The position numbers were made by a program, and so were the translations under genes. This document shows positions 8,483 through 16,181 of a stretch of 64,000 bases of DNA, in pieces. Every line of letters starts with the position of its first letter. The stretch's first letter is position 1. Location: contig NZ_FNVF01000002.1 of the NCBI RefSeq assembly GCF_900107975.1, positions 139,178 through 203,177 on the forward strand. Direction: 5' to 3'. Origin of the DNA: Paenibacillus sp. UNC499MF. Lineage in GTDB: Bacteria; Bacillota; Bacilli; Paenibacillales; NBRC-103111. Below the pieces are notes generated by a model. It saw only the letters and a list, made by a program, of their open reading frames with translations, was not told the origin of the DNA and made no database searches.

Positions 8483-8748
8483 GCTGGTGCTGCCTTTTCT
8501 ATGTGGAAGCTCAGCTTTAAGATATGCTCTAGACGGGAATCATGTTGAGCGTGTCATTGAAGGCACCCAATTGCAGCTTTCCCTGCTTATCCGAGCAGGA
8601 TATCCGAGAGTAGACGTGAACGATGTGCTGAATTTTGCTGGCGTTCTGCTCGGGTATGCAGGCTACCGGTTGTTTGTGACCCTAATGCGCCGATTTAATT
8701 CTGACAAGAAGATGCAGACTCGCGTCTTTGCTGGACACGGCCTTATAA
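8483..8748 (+). pseudogene. Decayed VanZ-family copy
   Basis: This stretch aligns with the C-terminal half of the intact VanZ gene at 11232-11786. It keeps LPFL, then IEGTQLQLSLLIRAGYPRVD, VNDVLNFAGVLLGY and YRLF at the matching positions. The 5' half is missing, small indels disturb the frame, and the VanZ ending (LLDTA then TAA at 8746-8748) is only recovered after a frame change. Sequence after the stop also matches that following the excalibur gene at 12.16 kb, with the excalibur gene itself deleted. It is therefore a relic of a duplicated VanZ-excalibur block. Confidence 0.8.
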
Positions 8749-8768
8749 GCGTGCGCGGTGATCGAAAA

Positions 8769-8797
8769 GAACCTTTCCTTGGAGGAAGGTTCTTTTT
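8769..8797 (+). terminator. Intrinsic terminator, homologous to the one at 12168
   Basis: AGAACC-TTTCC pairs with GGAA-GGTTCT with one bulge and is followed by TTTTT. It belongs to the duplicated block and no longer follows an intact gene. Confidence 0.7.
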
Positions 8798-8949
8798 GAT
8801 GAAATTGACCGGTAGGTATATGGTGTCAGAACCGGAATGCTTTTGTCAAAAAACGCTTTAAGGACGCTTTCTGTACCTATTGAAGAACTGTCGCACTTAG
8901 CTTGACAATTCGTCCAACAAAAGAATTCCGAATTAAACCCAATTTATGG

Positions 8950-8978
8950 TTGACAAGGAAATTGAAAGCGCTTATAGT
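8950..8978 (+). promoter_or_regulatory. Promoter with cre/LacI-type operator in the spacer, upstream of the GH8 gene
   Basis: TTGACA (8950-8955), a 17-base spacer and TATAGT (8973-8978) form a good sigma-A promoter. The spacer and -10 region contain TTGAAAGCGCTTATA (8962-8976), close to the CcpA cre consensus and to LacI-family operators. It implies a 5' leader of about 240 bases before the chitosanase start. Confidence 0.65.
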
Positions 8979-9082
8979 TTTACTTGAGATGAAAACGCCG
9001 CAGCTGCCGCATTACTCTGAAAAACGCAATTTCGTTCACGAATTTGTTGGGTCAGGTAAGGACAGCTGTTTTTTTACGGCCG

Positions 9083-9104
9083 AAAGTTAAAGCGCTTTAA
9101 CTTT
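9083..9104. promoter_or_regulatory. 22-bp perfect palindrome, LacI/CcpA-type operator candidate
   Basis: The core GTTAAAGCGCTTTAAC (9086-9101) is perfectly symmetrical and the symmetry extends three A:T pairs on each side. It lies about 124 bp downstream, centre to centre, from the AAGCGCTT site in the promoter, so the two could support looping or a roadblock. A GACCAGAC/GTGTGGTC stem-loop follows at about 9108-9132 in the leader. Confidence 0.65.
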
Positions 9105-9226
9105 AGAGACCAGACTGTGGAGTGTGGTCGGCCGATGCGTTCCGGGAGGTGGTGGCCCGCGCGACAAGGGCGGGGATTTTGCTGGTCCGATTCATACGCA
9201 GTGCAAATCAGAGAGGAGAATGAACG

Positions 9227-10573
9227 ATGAAAAAAACATTACTGGGATTCACCGCATCCGCTTGTTTGCTATGCAGCCTGGTGGCCGCTCCGGTTATGGC
9301 GGGAGCACAAGGTGTACCGGCCGCATCGGCTTCGGGAGATACCCTGGTACAAAGTCAGGCTGTTAACACAGCCGCGGCTGCCGCCCTGAAACCGTTCCCT
9401 CAGCATGTCTCGTATACGTCCGGCACGATCAAACCGAACAATTATACCCAAGCCCAGCTCGATCAGCAGGTCAAAACGAAATATGACGAATGGAAATCCA
9501 GATACCTCGTCAAGCATCCGAAAATTTCAAACCAGTACTACGTATTTTATAATAAAGAAAAAATCGTCACGAAACCGAAGGACGTCGTTTCCTGCTCGGA
9601 AGGCCACGGGTACGGCATGCTGATCACCGCGTATATGGCGGGTCACGATGCCGACGCCCAGACGTATTTCGACGGCTTGTACCGGTTTTATAAAGCCCAC
9701 CCGAGTTCGATCGATCCGGCTCTGATGGCGTGGCAGCAGGCGAAGGATTCGTCAGGCAATATCGTGGACACTTCGGGCAGCGATGCGGCTACGGACGGTG
9801 ATATGGATATCGCGTATGCGCTGCTGCTTGCCGACAAGCAGTGGGGCAGCTCGGGGACAGTGAACTACAAGAGCGAAGCCGTGAAAATCATCAACGCCAT
9901 CATGAAGCGTGAAGTGCACGCGAAATATTTCCATCTGAAGATGGGCGATTGGGCCTCCGACAGCGATCCCGAATTCGGTCCGGGCACACGCGCGTCCGAT
10001 TTTATGCTGAATCATCTCAAGGCGTTCAAGGCCGCCACGGGCAATGCGAACTGGGATAAAGTGACGGACACGACTTACAACGTAATCAATACGGTGTTCC
10101 AGAACAACTCCCCGAATACGGGGCTGCTTCCGGATTTCATCGTGCGCAAAACGAACGGCACTTACGCGCCGGCACCGGAAGGTTATCTGGAGGAAACGAC
10201 CGATAACGACTACAGCTGGAACTCCTGCCGGACGCCTTGGCGGATCGCAACGGATTACCTCATAAGCGGGGATACCCGGGCATTGAGCCAGGTCCGCAAA
10301 ATGAACAGCTGGATCCAGTCCGCAACCGGGGGCAACCCGGCCAAGATCGCTTCGGGTTACGAGCTTAACGGCAAGGTGCTCGAGGCGGATCACGCGATCG
10401 CGTTCACCGCGCCTTTTGCCGTCAGTGCGATGGTAGATTCGTCCAACCAGACGTGGCTGAACAAGGTGTGGAGCGATATCGTGAACTCGCCGACCTCCGA
10501 CAGCTACTATTACGACAACAGCATTCGCGTGCTCAGCATGATTATGGTGTCCGGCAACTGGTGGACGCCGTAA
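9227..10573 (+). CDS. Secreted glycoside hydrolase family 8 (chitosanase/beta-1,4-glucanase)
   Basis: The 448-residue protein has a signal peptide cleaved near AGAQG. The catalytic domain has SEGHGYGM with the proposed proton donor Glu125. The GH8 signature ATDGDMDIAYALLLADKQW has Asp190, Asp192 and Asp194, of which Asp192 corresponds to the conserved substrate-binding aspartate. The overall length and order match bacillary GH8 chitosanases with glucanase side activity (Bacillus sp. K17 ChoK, P. fukuinensis). It should cleave chitosan or mixed glucans outside the cell. The ATG follows AGAGGAG. Its promoter carries two AAGCGCTT operators, pointing to catabolite or inducer control. A terminator follows, so it is monocistronic. 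Confidence 0.93.
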   Translation: MKKTLLGFTASACLLCSLVAAPVMAGAQGVPAASASGDTLVQSQAVNTAAAAALKPFPQHVSYTSGTIKPNNYTQAQLDQQVKTKYDEWKSRYLVKHPKISNQYYVFYNKEKIVTKPKDVVSCSEGHGYGMLITAYMAGHDADAQTYFDGLYRFYKAHPSSIDPALMAWQQAKDSSGNIVDTSGSDAATDGDMDIAYALLLADKQWGSSGTVNYKSEAVKIINAIMKREVHAKYFHLKMGDWASDSDPEFGPGTRASDFMLNHLKAFKAATGNANWDKVTDTTYNVINTVFQNNSPNTGLLPDFIVRKTNGTYAPAPEGYLEETTDNDYSWNSCRTPWRIATDYLISGDTRALSQVRKMNSWIQSATGGNPAKIASGYELNGKVLEADHAIAFTAPFAVSAMVDSSNQTWLNKVWSDIVNSPTSDSYYYDNSIRVLSMIMVSGNWWTP

Positions 10574-10586
10574 TCGATCGAAGCAA

Positions 10587-10614
10587 GATGCCCGGCTCCG
10601 GGCATCTTTTTTTT
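10587..10614 (+). terminator. Intrinsic terminator of the GH8 gene
   Basis: GATGCCCGG (10587-10595) pairs with CCGGGCATC (10598-10606) and is followed by eight T. Confidence 0.93.
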
Positions 10615-10722
10615 GTCCGTTTTTTTTGTCAGAGAAGAATATCCGACGGAAAAGAAACTTTTTTTGAAGAAACTAAGTCTGTAAGGATGTGGAAATAAGT
10701 GAACAAATAAGGAGGGCCGTGT

Positions 10723-11214
10723 ATGCTCCGAAATATCCTTCTAGTTATTTTCTTGTTTGGCTGCTTGCCGGGATGTATAGAAAGTCCGGAACAGTCAAAA
10801 GGGTCTTTTACCGGATATGTGGCGCAAAAAGAGGCGGATCGGGCGCTGCTTGTGAGTAATACCGAAAGCTTATCGGGTAACGAAAAAATGTATGATGCGG
10901 ATTGGATAAGGGGAATTGCGGATCAAGTTAACGTAGGCGAGAAAGTTACGGTCGAAGTTCCAGAGGGACCGACTGTAGCGTCCTATCCGGGACAAACAAG
11001 CGGAACCGTCCTCTCTAAAGAAAAGTTGGAGAAGCCCGAGGGAGCGGTACTTGGGCCTGAAGAAGTCCTGCAAAGGGCGTTTCATCAGGAAAAGGCTAGT
11101 ATCCCCACCGTGAAGAAAGTCTCTTTGGACAACGAAAAGAAAGTTTGGAATGTATCTCTGTATGACAACAGCCTTCATAAGGATATCGAAATGGTTATCG
11201 AAGATCGGGAATAG
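10723..11214 (+). CDS. Lipoprotein with DUF3221-like domain
   Basis: The signal peptide ends in lipobox LPGC. The N-terminal domain, GYVAQKEADRALLVS through VNVGEKVTVEV and SYPGQTSG, resembles DUF3221, a small beta domain of Bacillus lipoproteins with no known function. The C-terminal part is charged and may contact the cell wall or another exported protein. A GGAGGG ribosome site precedes the ATG. The VanZ gene follows after 17 bases, so the two are probably cotranscribed. Confidence 0.75.
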   Translation: MLRNILLVIFLFGCLPGCIESPEQSKGSFTGYVAQKEADRALLVSNTESLSGNEKMYDADWIRGIADQVNVGEKVTVEVPEGPTVASYPGQTSGTVLSKEKLEKPEGAVLGPEEVLQRAFHQEKASIPTVKKVSLDNEKKVWNVSLYDNSLHKDIEMVIEDRE

Positions 11215-11231
11215 TTTGGGAGGACGTGTGG

Positions 11232-11786
11232 ATGCTTTGGGATTTTGACGGTTCGACTGTGCTGCTGGCTCTTCTTGTGCTGATCGTTTTACTCGTTCGG
11301 CTGAAAATCAAGCATAAGCGCAGTCACTTATATTTGCTTCTTTATGTTATTTTTTATATCTACATGGTGAACGTGCTTCGCTACACCTTGTTTCCGATAC
11401 CCTTATTTGTCTGGGAGCATGATGTGTTCCGGCTCTCCTATGACCTCGATCCGACTAACTTCGTTCATTGGGAAGCGGCCCAAATTTACAACAATATTTT
11501 GCTTTCTGTCCCGTTCGGGTTCGGGCTGCCTTTTCTCCGGAAGGTGAGTTTCAAACGTATGCTTCGGGCTGGCGTCATGTTCGGCGTGGCAATCGAGGGT
11601 GCCCAGCTGCTGCTTTCCCTGCTTTTCCGTGCCGGCTACCGGTCTGTAGATGTAAACGACGTGCTTCTGAATTTTACCGGCGTCCTGCTCGGATACGGAT
11701 GTTACCGTTTGTTTGCGGCCCTGGTCCGCCGGATCAGTCCCGGTAAGAAGAGGGGGCTTTCGTCTCTGCTTGATACCGCCGTATAA
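11232..11786 (+). CDS. VanZ-family membrane protein
   Basis: Four to five hydrophobic segments surround the VanZ signature region: DPTNFVHWEAAQIYNNILL, VPFGFGLPFL, IEGAQLLLS and VDVNDVLLNFTGVLLGY. VanZ proteins are small membrane proteins, one of which raises teicoplanin resistance in enterococci; the biochemical role of most is unknown. The frame is open from GTG 11226, but GGGAGGA at 11218-11224 fits the ATG at 11232. A decayed second copy is at 8483-8748. No vanA/B-type cluster is present, so this is not evidence for glycopeptide resistance. Confidence 0.85.
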   Translation: MLWDFDGSTVLLALLVLIVLLVRLKIKHKRSHLYLLLYVIFYIYMVNVLRYTLFPIPLFVWEHDVFRLSYDLDPTNFVHWEAAQIYNNILLSVPFGFGLPFLRKVSFKRMLRAGVMFGVAIEGAQLLLSLLFRAGYRSVDVNDVLLNFTGVLLGYGCYRLFAALVRRISPGKKRGLSSLLDTAV

Positions 11787-11894
11787 ACTTTATGAAACTT
11801 TTAGCTAATAAGGCTCAAAACGTATTGGAAACGCTAACCTTACCCTTTATGATAGGTTTGTAACGGGAAATTCGTTCATAAGGGGATAACGAGG

Positions 11895-12161
11895 ATGAAG
11901 AAAAAATTAGCGGCGGTACTTGCGGCAGCTTTGTTTGTGGCCCTGCCTCTCGGATTGAGCGAGCACGCGGCGGCGAAAGCGGCCAAGACTTACAAAAATT
12001 GCACGGAACTCAACAAAGACTATAAGGGCGGTGTCGCCCGTTCGGATTCGACCAAGAACAAAGGCGGGAAAACCAAGTACAAGCCGTATGCTTCCAAAGA
12101 GCTTTACGACGCGAACAAGAAGCTCGACGGGGACAAAGACCAGATTGCCTGCGAGCGCTGA
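11895..12161 (+). CDS. Excalibur calcium-binding domain protein, secreted
   Basis: An 88-residue product with a signal peptide (cleavage after EHAAA) and a single excalibur domain. It begins YKNCTELN (Cys36) and ends with LDGDKDQIACER, in which Asp78, Asp80 and Asp82 form the EF-hand-like calcium loop and Cys86 pairs with Cys36. Such domains are often fused to surface nucleases; here the domain stands alone. GGGGATAACGAGG precedes the ATG. A terminator follows. The gene was evidently part of the block that duplicated at 8.5 kb. Confidence 0.88.
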   Translation: MKKKLAAVLAAALFVALPLGLSEHAAAKAAKTYKNCTELNKDYKGGVARSDSTKNKGGKTKYKPYASKELYDANKKLDGDKDQIACER

Positions 12162-12167
12162 TGAAGC

Positions 12168-12199
12168 GGAACCTTTCCGCCCGGAAGGGTTCTTTTTTA
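12168..12199 (+). terminator. Intrinsic terminator after the excalibur gene
   Basis: GAACCTTTCCG pairs with CGGAAGGGTTC (one G-U) around a short loop, followed by TTTTTT. Confidence 0.85.
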
Positions 12200-12254
12200 T
12201 TGATAGAATTGACCGGTGATATATGATGTGGCAGGACTAGAATTGGCTCTTAAC

Positions 12255-12283
12255 AAAAAAAAGCGCCCTTTTAAGGACGCTTT
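12255..12283 (-). terminator. Minus-strand terminator of the immunity gene
   Basis: Read on the minus strand, AAGCGTCC and GGGCGCTT form a stem around TTAAAA, followed by eight T. It fits the end of the convergent gene at 12372-13187. Confidence 0.75.
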
Positions 12284-12371
12284 CCGTACCCAAAAATAAA
12301 GACTGAGAGGCCGTTATAGCCGACACTGGTTTCTTAAAAGTCAAAGTTAACGCATGAGTTTGACCATTAGA

Positions 12372-13187
12372 TTAAAGATCGAGCTTATCGACAAGATGCC
12401 AACTCAATTCTCTTAGCGCTACAGGATAATAAACAGGTTCTATCCATTGATAGGTACCATCTTTGAGAAGTTCACCGATAATGAGAGATCCCTTTTTATT
12501 CTTCTGTACCCGCCATTCTCGGCTGCGTATCGATTTATCTTCGTCCAGCACCATTCTCATTGCCTGGGCGTAGGGATATTCAATACCCTTTTCCTGATCA
12601 ATCTGGTCCAGTATTTGTTTATAGTGTCTTTCAACAGTCTGCTCATCAACAGGAACTTCTTCTGAATCCCAAATTTCAGTGAATACAAAGCTGGTCAATT
12701 CTTCCTGTAAAACACGATTGCGAAATTCGTCGGTAACAAAGACGTTAACAGCCACTTCTTCGGGAATTTTGAAAATAAAAGCATTTTTTACTTTGTCGGC
12801 ATCAAATGCATATTTATTAAATCCCATGGGTCTTTTAATTTTTTTAACCCAGCGAACATGAGCTTTTTTATAATCTATGCAGTCAATGACATTAATTACG
12901 TTTTGAGCATAAACAGTATAATCGTCATTGTATAGCGGTAGGCTTTGTGTCTTGTTTTCCAAAGGGTCCTGCAAGACAGACACGGCTTTTTCGCTAAAAA
13001 TGGGTATGCCAGATATAAAGCTTACAGAATCCCTAAGTTTCTTTTTATTAGAGTTAAATCTTATATGTCCCCATTCAGAAATTATCTCGCCTTCAAACTT
13101 ATCCTCAAAATACAAAGGATTATCTTGATTGCGATTAGTCAACATTATATTTATATCAAATTGGCTTCCAAGCAACCATATTTTCAT
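12372..13187 (-). CDS. Imm11/DUF1629-like immunity protein
   Basis: The 271-residue soluble protein has the features I associate with the Imm11 (DUF1629) family. These are an N-terminal IFSEKAVSVLQDPLENKT block, a central VYAQNVINVIDCIDY strand-turn, and a C-terminal AFIFKIPEEVAVNVFVTDEF then LQEELTSFVFTEIWDSE. These proteins neutralise polymorphic toxins and are usually encoded directly after them. Here the gene lies 45 bases downstream of an AHH nuclease-toxin remnant on the same strand, which supports the assignment. The start follows GGGGTG. Base composition is AT-rich like the whole island. It could still protect against the same toxin delivered by neighbouring cells. Confidence 0.6.
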   Translation of the reverse strand: MKIWLLGSQFDINIMLTNRNQDNPLYFEDKFEGEIISEWGHIRFNSNKKKLRDSVSFISGIPIFSEKAVSVLQDPLENKTQSLPLYNDDYTVYAQNVINVIDCIDYKKAHVRWVKKIKRPMGFNKYAFDADKVKNAFIFKIPEEVAVNVFVTDEFRNRVLQEELTSFVFTEIWDSEEVPVDEQTVERHYKQILDQIDQEKGIEYPYAQAMRMVLDEDKSIRSREWRVQKNKKGSLIIGELLKDGTYQWIEPVYYPVALRELSWHLVDKLDL

Positions 13188-13232
13188 GGTTTCACCCCAA
13201 TTAAGAAATTTAATGAATATGTCTACTGATAT

Positions 13233-13640
13233 TTAGTTATTCAAGTTCCCTAGTTTTACTTTGTTCGTTAATAAATCTTCTCTTATGTTGTTAATTACAT
13301 CCAGTATAGCATCTTTGTCATTTTTTACAGGTTCTAATTGTTTATATACATATTCATAATAACTGCCTACATGATTACCATTATGCGTACTGACCATAAG
13401 TCCCTCAACTTCCACTCCAGAATAACCAGGATACTTTGGTAGCGAGACACCATTTGCTGCAGAATTTACGTTTATGTCTATACCTTGTTTTTCTATAATA
13501 TCTCGTGCACGAGCTGCAGATTCATTTTTAGAGCCTGTAGCCACAATATGGTGGGCTTGCCAATTTTCAAGGTCTTTAATGTCTTTTGGTTTTAATAGCC
13601 CAGCAGCTTCCAGGTCAGGCGCATCAGGATATGACGAGTA
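13233..13640 (-). pseudogene. AHH-type nuclease toxin C-terminal remnant
   Basis: On the minus strand the frame reads LLKPKDIKDLENWQAHHIVA then TGSKNESAARARDIIEKQGI, and continues with INVNSAANGVSLP and THNGNHVGSYYEYVY. The AHH triplet, the AR.IL-like helix, the ANGVSLP turn and the later histidines are hallmarks of the AHH branch of the HNH/EndoVII nucleases found at the tips of polymorphic toxins. No delivery domain, signal or N-terminal part exists; the frame stops near 13692. Homology ends abruptly near 13640, where a fragment of opposite polarity starts. A GTG at 13544 could start a 103-residue product lacking the AHH histidines. Confidence 0.7.
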
Positions 13641-13644
13641 TGCC

Positions 13645-13823
13645 CCCGTACAAGTTCCTAATCTTACTTCAATAATTGCTGTAGCAGCTGGTTATACTCA
13701 TTCGATTGCTTTGAAAGTGACGGGACAATCTGGGTGTGGGGAAGTAATCCATATGGTGAGTTGGGCGCGGGAGATGCAAATGTAAGATATATTAGAAAAA
13801 AAGAAATAACAATAATCCTCTAG
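13645..13823 (+). pseudogene. RCC1-repeat protein fragment with frameshift
   Basis: The plus strand reads VPNLTSIIAVAAGYTHSIAL K, then after a one-base frame change at 13717-13718 DGTIWVWGSNPYGELGAGD and a short tail to a TAG. This is the classic RCC1 propeller repeat. Only about one blade survives. It abuts the AHH remnant in opposite orientation, so an inversion or deletion joined two unrelated genes, or parts of one toxin locus. Confidence 0.75.
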
Positions 13824-13842
13824 TAGTACGATTTCTGCCTAC

Positions 13843-13890
13843 AGATTGTTCTTAGTCGTCATAATAACGGCTAAGAACAATCTATATTTT
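13843..13890. terminator. Strong 13-bp inverted repeat, terminator-like
   Basis: AGATTGTTCTTAG (13843-13855) and CTAAGAACAATCT (13871-13883) enclose a 15-base loop. A weak T/A-rich tail (TATATTTTAAA) follows on the plus strand. It insulates the toxin relics from the next gene. Confidence 0.6.
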
Positions 13891-13981
13891 AAATTGAAAA
13901 TAACAGAAATGACGACAATCGAAAACAAAGATAGAATAGTGTAAAATAATTGGCAAGACATTCAGGTGGGAGGACCCGATT

Positions 13982-14341
13982 TTGAAAGTAGAAATGGATC
14001 TTTACAACGATTGGATTGAAACGGTGAAGGAAATATTCCGCGGTTCGGGAGCGCCTCTGCCGCAGGATTGGAGTGCCGATGAGGTCGGCCTCGAGTATTA
14101 CCTCCAGACTTCGGCATCCGAAGAAGAAGCGGAGGAGCGCCGCAAGGCAAACGAGCAGAGGCTGACGGATATGCAGCGGACGCTTCTGGACAATATGGAG
14201 ACGGTGGTCGTGCCCGATATCCGGGAGAAAACTGGCTACGGCGGCAGTCAGTTTCGCTTCCGCTGGATGTATTCGCAAGGGGAGCATATCGTGGAAGAAT
14301 GCTCGCAGTACCGCATCCCGCTGGGGCCCTCGCCGGAGTGA
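13982..14341 (+). CDS. Hypothetical 119-residue acidic protein
   Basis: A soluble protein with a helical, Glu-rich centre (SASEEEAEERRKANEQRLTD) and a C-terminal FRFRWMYSQGEHIVEEC segment. No family recognised. The TTG at 13982 is preceded by GGGAGGA with ideal spacing. Unlike its neighbours it is GC-rich, like the backbone, suggesting it marks a patch of ancestral chromosome inside the AT-rich island. It is followed by a terminator shared with the convergent LuxR-type gene. Confidence 0.65.
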   Translation: MKVEMDLYNDWIETVKEIFRGSGAPLPQDWSADEVGLEYYLQTSASEEEAEERRKANEQRLTDMQRTLLDNMETVVVPDIREKTGYGGSQFRFRWMYSQGEHIVEECSQYRIPLGPSPE

Positions 14342-14384
14342 ACGCTTATAGATGATTAAAAATAATCTAAATTTTTATTTCGTA

Positions 14385-14415
14385 AAATGCCCTTACATAT
14401 GCAAGGGCATTTTTT
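14385..14415. terminator. Bidirectional terminator between convergent genes
   Basis: AAATGCCCTT (14385-14394) and AAGGGCATTT (14403-14412) form a 10-bp stem followed by TTT, and preceded by A-rich sequence that would be the T-run for the minus strand. Confidence 0.85.
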
Positions 14416-14442
14416 AGTTCAGATAATTGTTTATACAAAATG

Positions 14443-15270
14443 CTATTGAGGAGAAGTTAAATGGTATTTCAATAAAAACTCTGCTTTATTTCGTATCCCA
14501 GTTTTTTTATATATTTTTTGAATAACGTTTTTAACCGTTCCTTCAGATACGTCTAGAAGTACAGAAATTTTTAATACGCTATAATTTTGAAGCCATAGGC
14601 AGGCTACTTCGCTCTCTCTTTTTGAAAAGCCGCTATTAATGAATTGTACTACAAGTTTTTTCTCGAAATGTGGGGAGTTTTTGAAAATTTTCCTTTCAAC
14701 TTGAACTGCAATCTGAGCAAGTACCGGAATTGCCCACAAGTTTTGCTCGAATAAAGCGAATGATAAATTTAAATATCCTATTGTATTTTCATTTTGTCTA
14801 ATAGGAGAGCAGATAGATGTCCATTTTTTAAACATTTCTAAGTCATGTTCATTACCGTTTAATATAACCATTTCGTTTAATTTCATTGCTATAGAAACAG
14901 CATTTATGCCAGTGTTTGAAAAGGAAAGAGATGCACCCGGAATAAGATCCAAAGTTTTAGCGGATTCAATAGAATAAGGATCGCCCCAAACATTTAGTGC
15001 CACAGCATTTATATCGGTGAATAAAAATAAATGGGAGTAGGGTAGGTACTCTCTTATACTGATAATTTCCTTTTCAATTAAAACTGCCGTATCTCTATTG
15101 TTTAAAAAAATTGAGTGAAAATCATTGACGATAGTCAATTTTTCTTTATTTGTATTAATTTTTAACTCATGAAGCTCTTTGACCCAATCGGCTTTGTATT
15201 CTTCGTTAATGGCCGCATAAGACTTAAACTTCATAGGTACTGTTAGTGGTGAATGGAAAATATGAGACAT
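14443..15270 (-). CDS. GAF-like sensor domain with LuxR-type HTH
   Basis: The 275-residue regulator has an N-terminal part with IPGASLSFSNTGINAVSIAM and IGYLNLSFAL, which resembles the GAF domains of AcoR/sigma-54 activators. The C-terminal domain, FSKRESEVACLWLQNYSVLK through VSEGTVKNVIQKIYKKTG, is a LuxR/FixJ helix-turn-helix. No AAA+ module is present, so it would act as an ordinary activator. It is divergent from the secreted aromatic-rich protein at 15425 (spacing about 150 bases), the most likely target. The intergenic region is AT-rich with no clear palindrome. Low GC suggests acquisition with the island. Confidence 0.75.
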   Translation of the reverse strand: MSHIFHSPLTVPMKFKSYAAINEEYKADWVKELHELKINTNKEKLTIVNDFHSIFLNNRDTAVLIEKEIISIREYLPYSHLFLFTDINAVALNVWGDPYSIESAKTLDLIPGASLSFSNTGINAVSIAMKLNEMVILNGNEHDLEMFKKWTSICSPIRQNENTIGYLNLSFALFEQNLWAIPVLAQIAVQVERKIFKNSPHFEKKLVVQFINSGFSKRESEVACLWLQNYSVLKISVLLDVSEGTVKNVIQKIYKKTGIRNKAEFLLKYHLTSPQ

Positions 15271-15424
15271 AAAACACTCCCTTTACAAAAATGTATATAT
15301 TTAACATAGATTTTACACAACAGGTGTCGTGATGTACATGTTTAATTTAGATATTTTCCAGTACGATCAAGTTGGATGGTTAGTCTATCCAAGCCGGCCG
15401 GCAACTATAATAGGAGGGGAAAAA

Positions 15425-16102
15425 TTGAAAAAACTATTTGGTGCTGTATTAATTTTTTCTGTAACCGTTGGTTCCTTGGCGAGTGTAGCCGCTGCTAGTG
15501 AAAATAAAAAGGAAGATCAAGCTATAACACTAAATAATAATTCTGAAAAACCAAAGAAAGGCATTGTGCCCCAAAATGGTTTTAAGGAAACTCCTCTTGG
15601 TAATTTAACAACCGAACAAATCAAGCTTTATAAAGATTCAGAGGATGGACTTCCAAAAGGCTTTGTTAAAAAGCTCCATATTGATATTCTCCATCCACAT
15701 ACGCATACTGTAGACAATATTTTTAAGACATACGATGGTTATACGGACCGAGGAGAAGTTATTAGTGGTACAAATGGTAAATCTTCAAACGATACTCTAG
15801 TGTTCTCTATTTCTAAAGCCGTCGCTAATAAATGGGGGGCAAGCGTTAAGTTTGATTATAAAAAAGTAAGTGCCACGGTGGGATATGATGTAACTTGGAC
15901 AGATACCAAAACTTGGGGTTACAATGCGGGAGTGAGTGGGAATAAGACAGTTCACGTTGGTATGCAAGATTGGTACCATACCCAAGAATATAACTGCCAC
16001 ACTGATTGGTATGATACAGACGGTTACAACTATGGAACTGACTACGGTACTGGATGGGCCGCACAGTGGTTTAAGCCCCATTTTTATAGCTGGGAAACTT
16101 AA
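15425..16102 (+). CDS. Secreted Trp/Tyr/His-rich beta protein, unknown
   Basis: AGGAGGGG at 15412-15419 places the start at TTG 15425, giving MKKLFGAVLIFSVTVGSLAS as a signal peptide; the longer open frame from 15329 is unlikely. The mature protein ends in a strongly aromatic, beta-like region. This includes VSATVGYDVTWTDTKTWGYN and the repetitive DWYHTQEYN, TDWYDTDGYNYGTDYGTG and WFKPHFYSWE. Alternating polar and aromatic residues recall pore-forming beta-hairpin toxins or surface-binding proteins, but I cannot name a family. It is divergent from a LuxR-type regulator and precedes two lipoproteins and a protease. Confidence 0.7.
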   Translation: MKKLFGAVLIFSVTVGSLASVAAASENKKEDQAITLNNNSEKPKKGIVPQNGFKETPLGNLTTEQIKLYKDSEDGLPKGFVKKLHIDILHPHTHTVDNIFKTYDGYTDRGEVISGTNGKSSNDTLVFSISKAVANKWGASVKFDYKKVSATVGYDVTWTDTKTWGYNAGVSGNKTVHVGMQDWYHTQEYNCHTDWYDTDGYNYGTDYGTGWAAQWFKPHFYSWET

Positions 16103-16118
16103 TTAATAGACGATGAAA

Positions 16119-16152
16119 AGGAATGGCTTGAGCTCTAGCTTAAGCCATTCCT
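16119..16152 (+). terminator. Strong hairpin between the secreted protein and the next lipoprotein gene
   Basis: AGGAATGGCTTGAGCT (16119-16134) pairs with AGCTTAAGCCATTCCT (16137-16152) with a single mismatch and a 2-base loop. The tail (ATTAAAC) is weak in T, so termination may be partial. Confidence 0.65.
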
Positions 16153-16181
16153 ATTAAACATAAAGAAAGGATTAAATTGCT

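Noticed and set aside
8444-8493. Terminator GCAGCAC/GTGCTGC after the HEAT-like gene
   Set aside because: The loop would be about 36 bases, too long for a reliable intrinsic terminator, although a short T-run follows.
8481-8861. Intact 126-residue protein
   Set aside because: Only the middle matches VanZ; both ends come from frameshifted or noncoding sequence, so it is a relic.
11232-11786. Glycopeptide-resistance cluster
   Set aside because: VanZ homologs are common in Firmicutes; no vanHAX or vanRS genes are present.
13474-13785. 103-residue plus-strand protein across the toxin and RCC1 relics
   Set aside because: It combines the antisense of the AHH remnant with part of an RCC1 blade and then runs out of frame.
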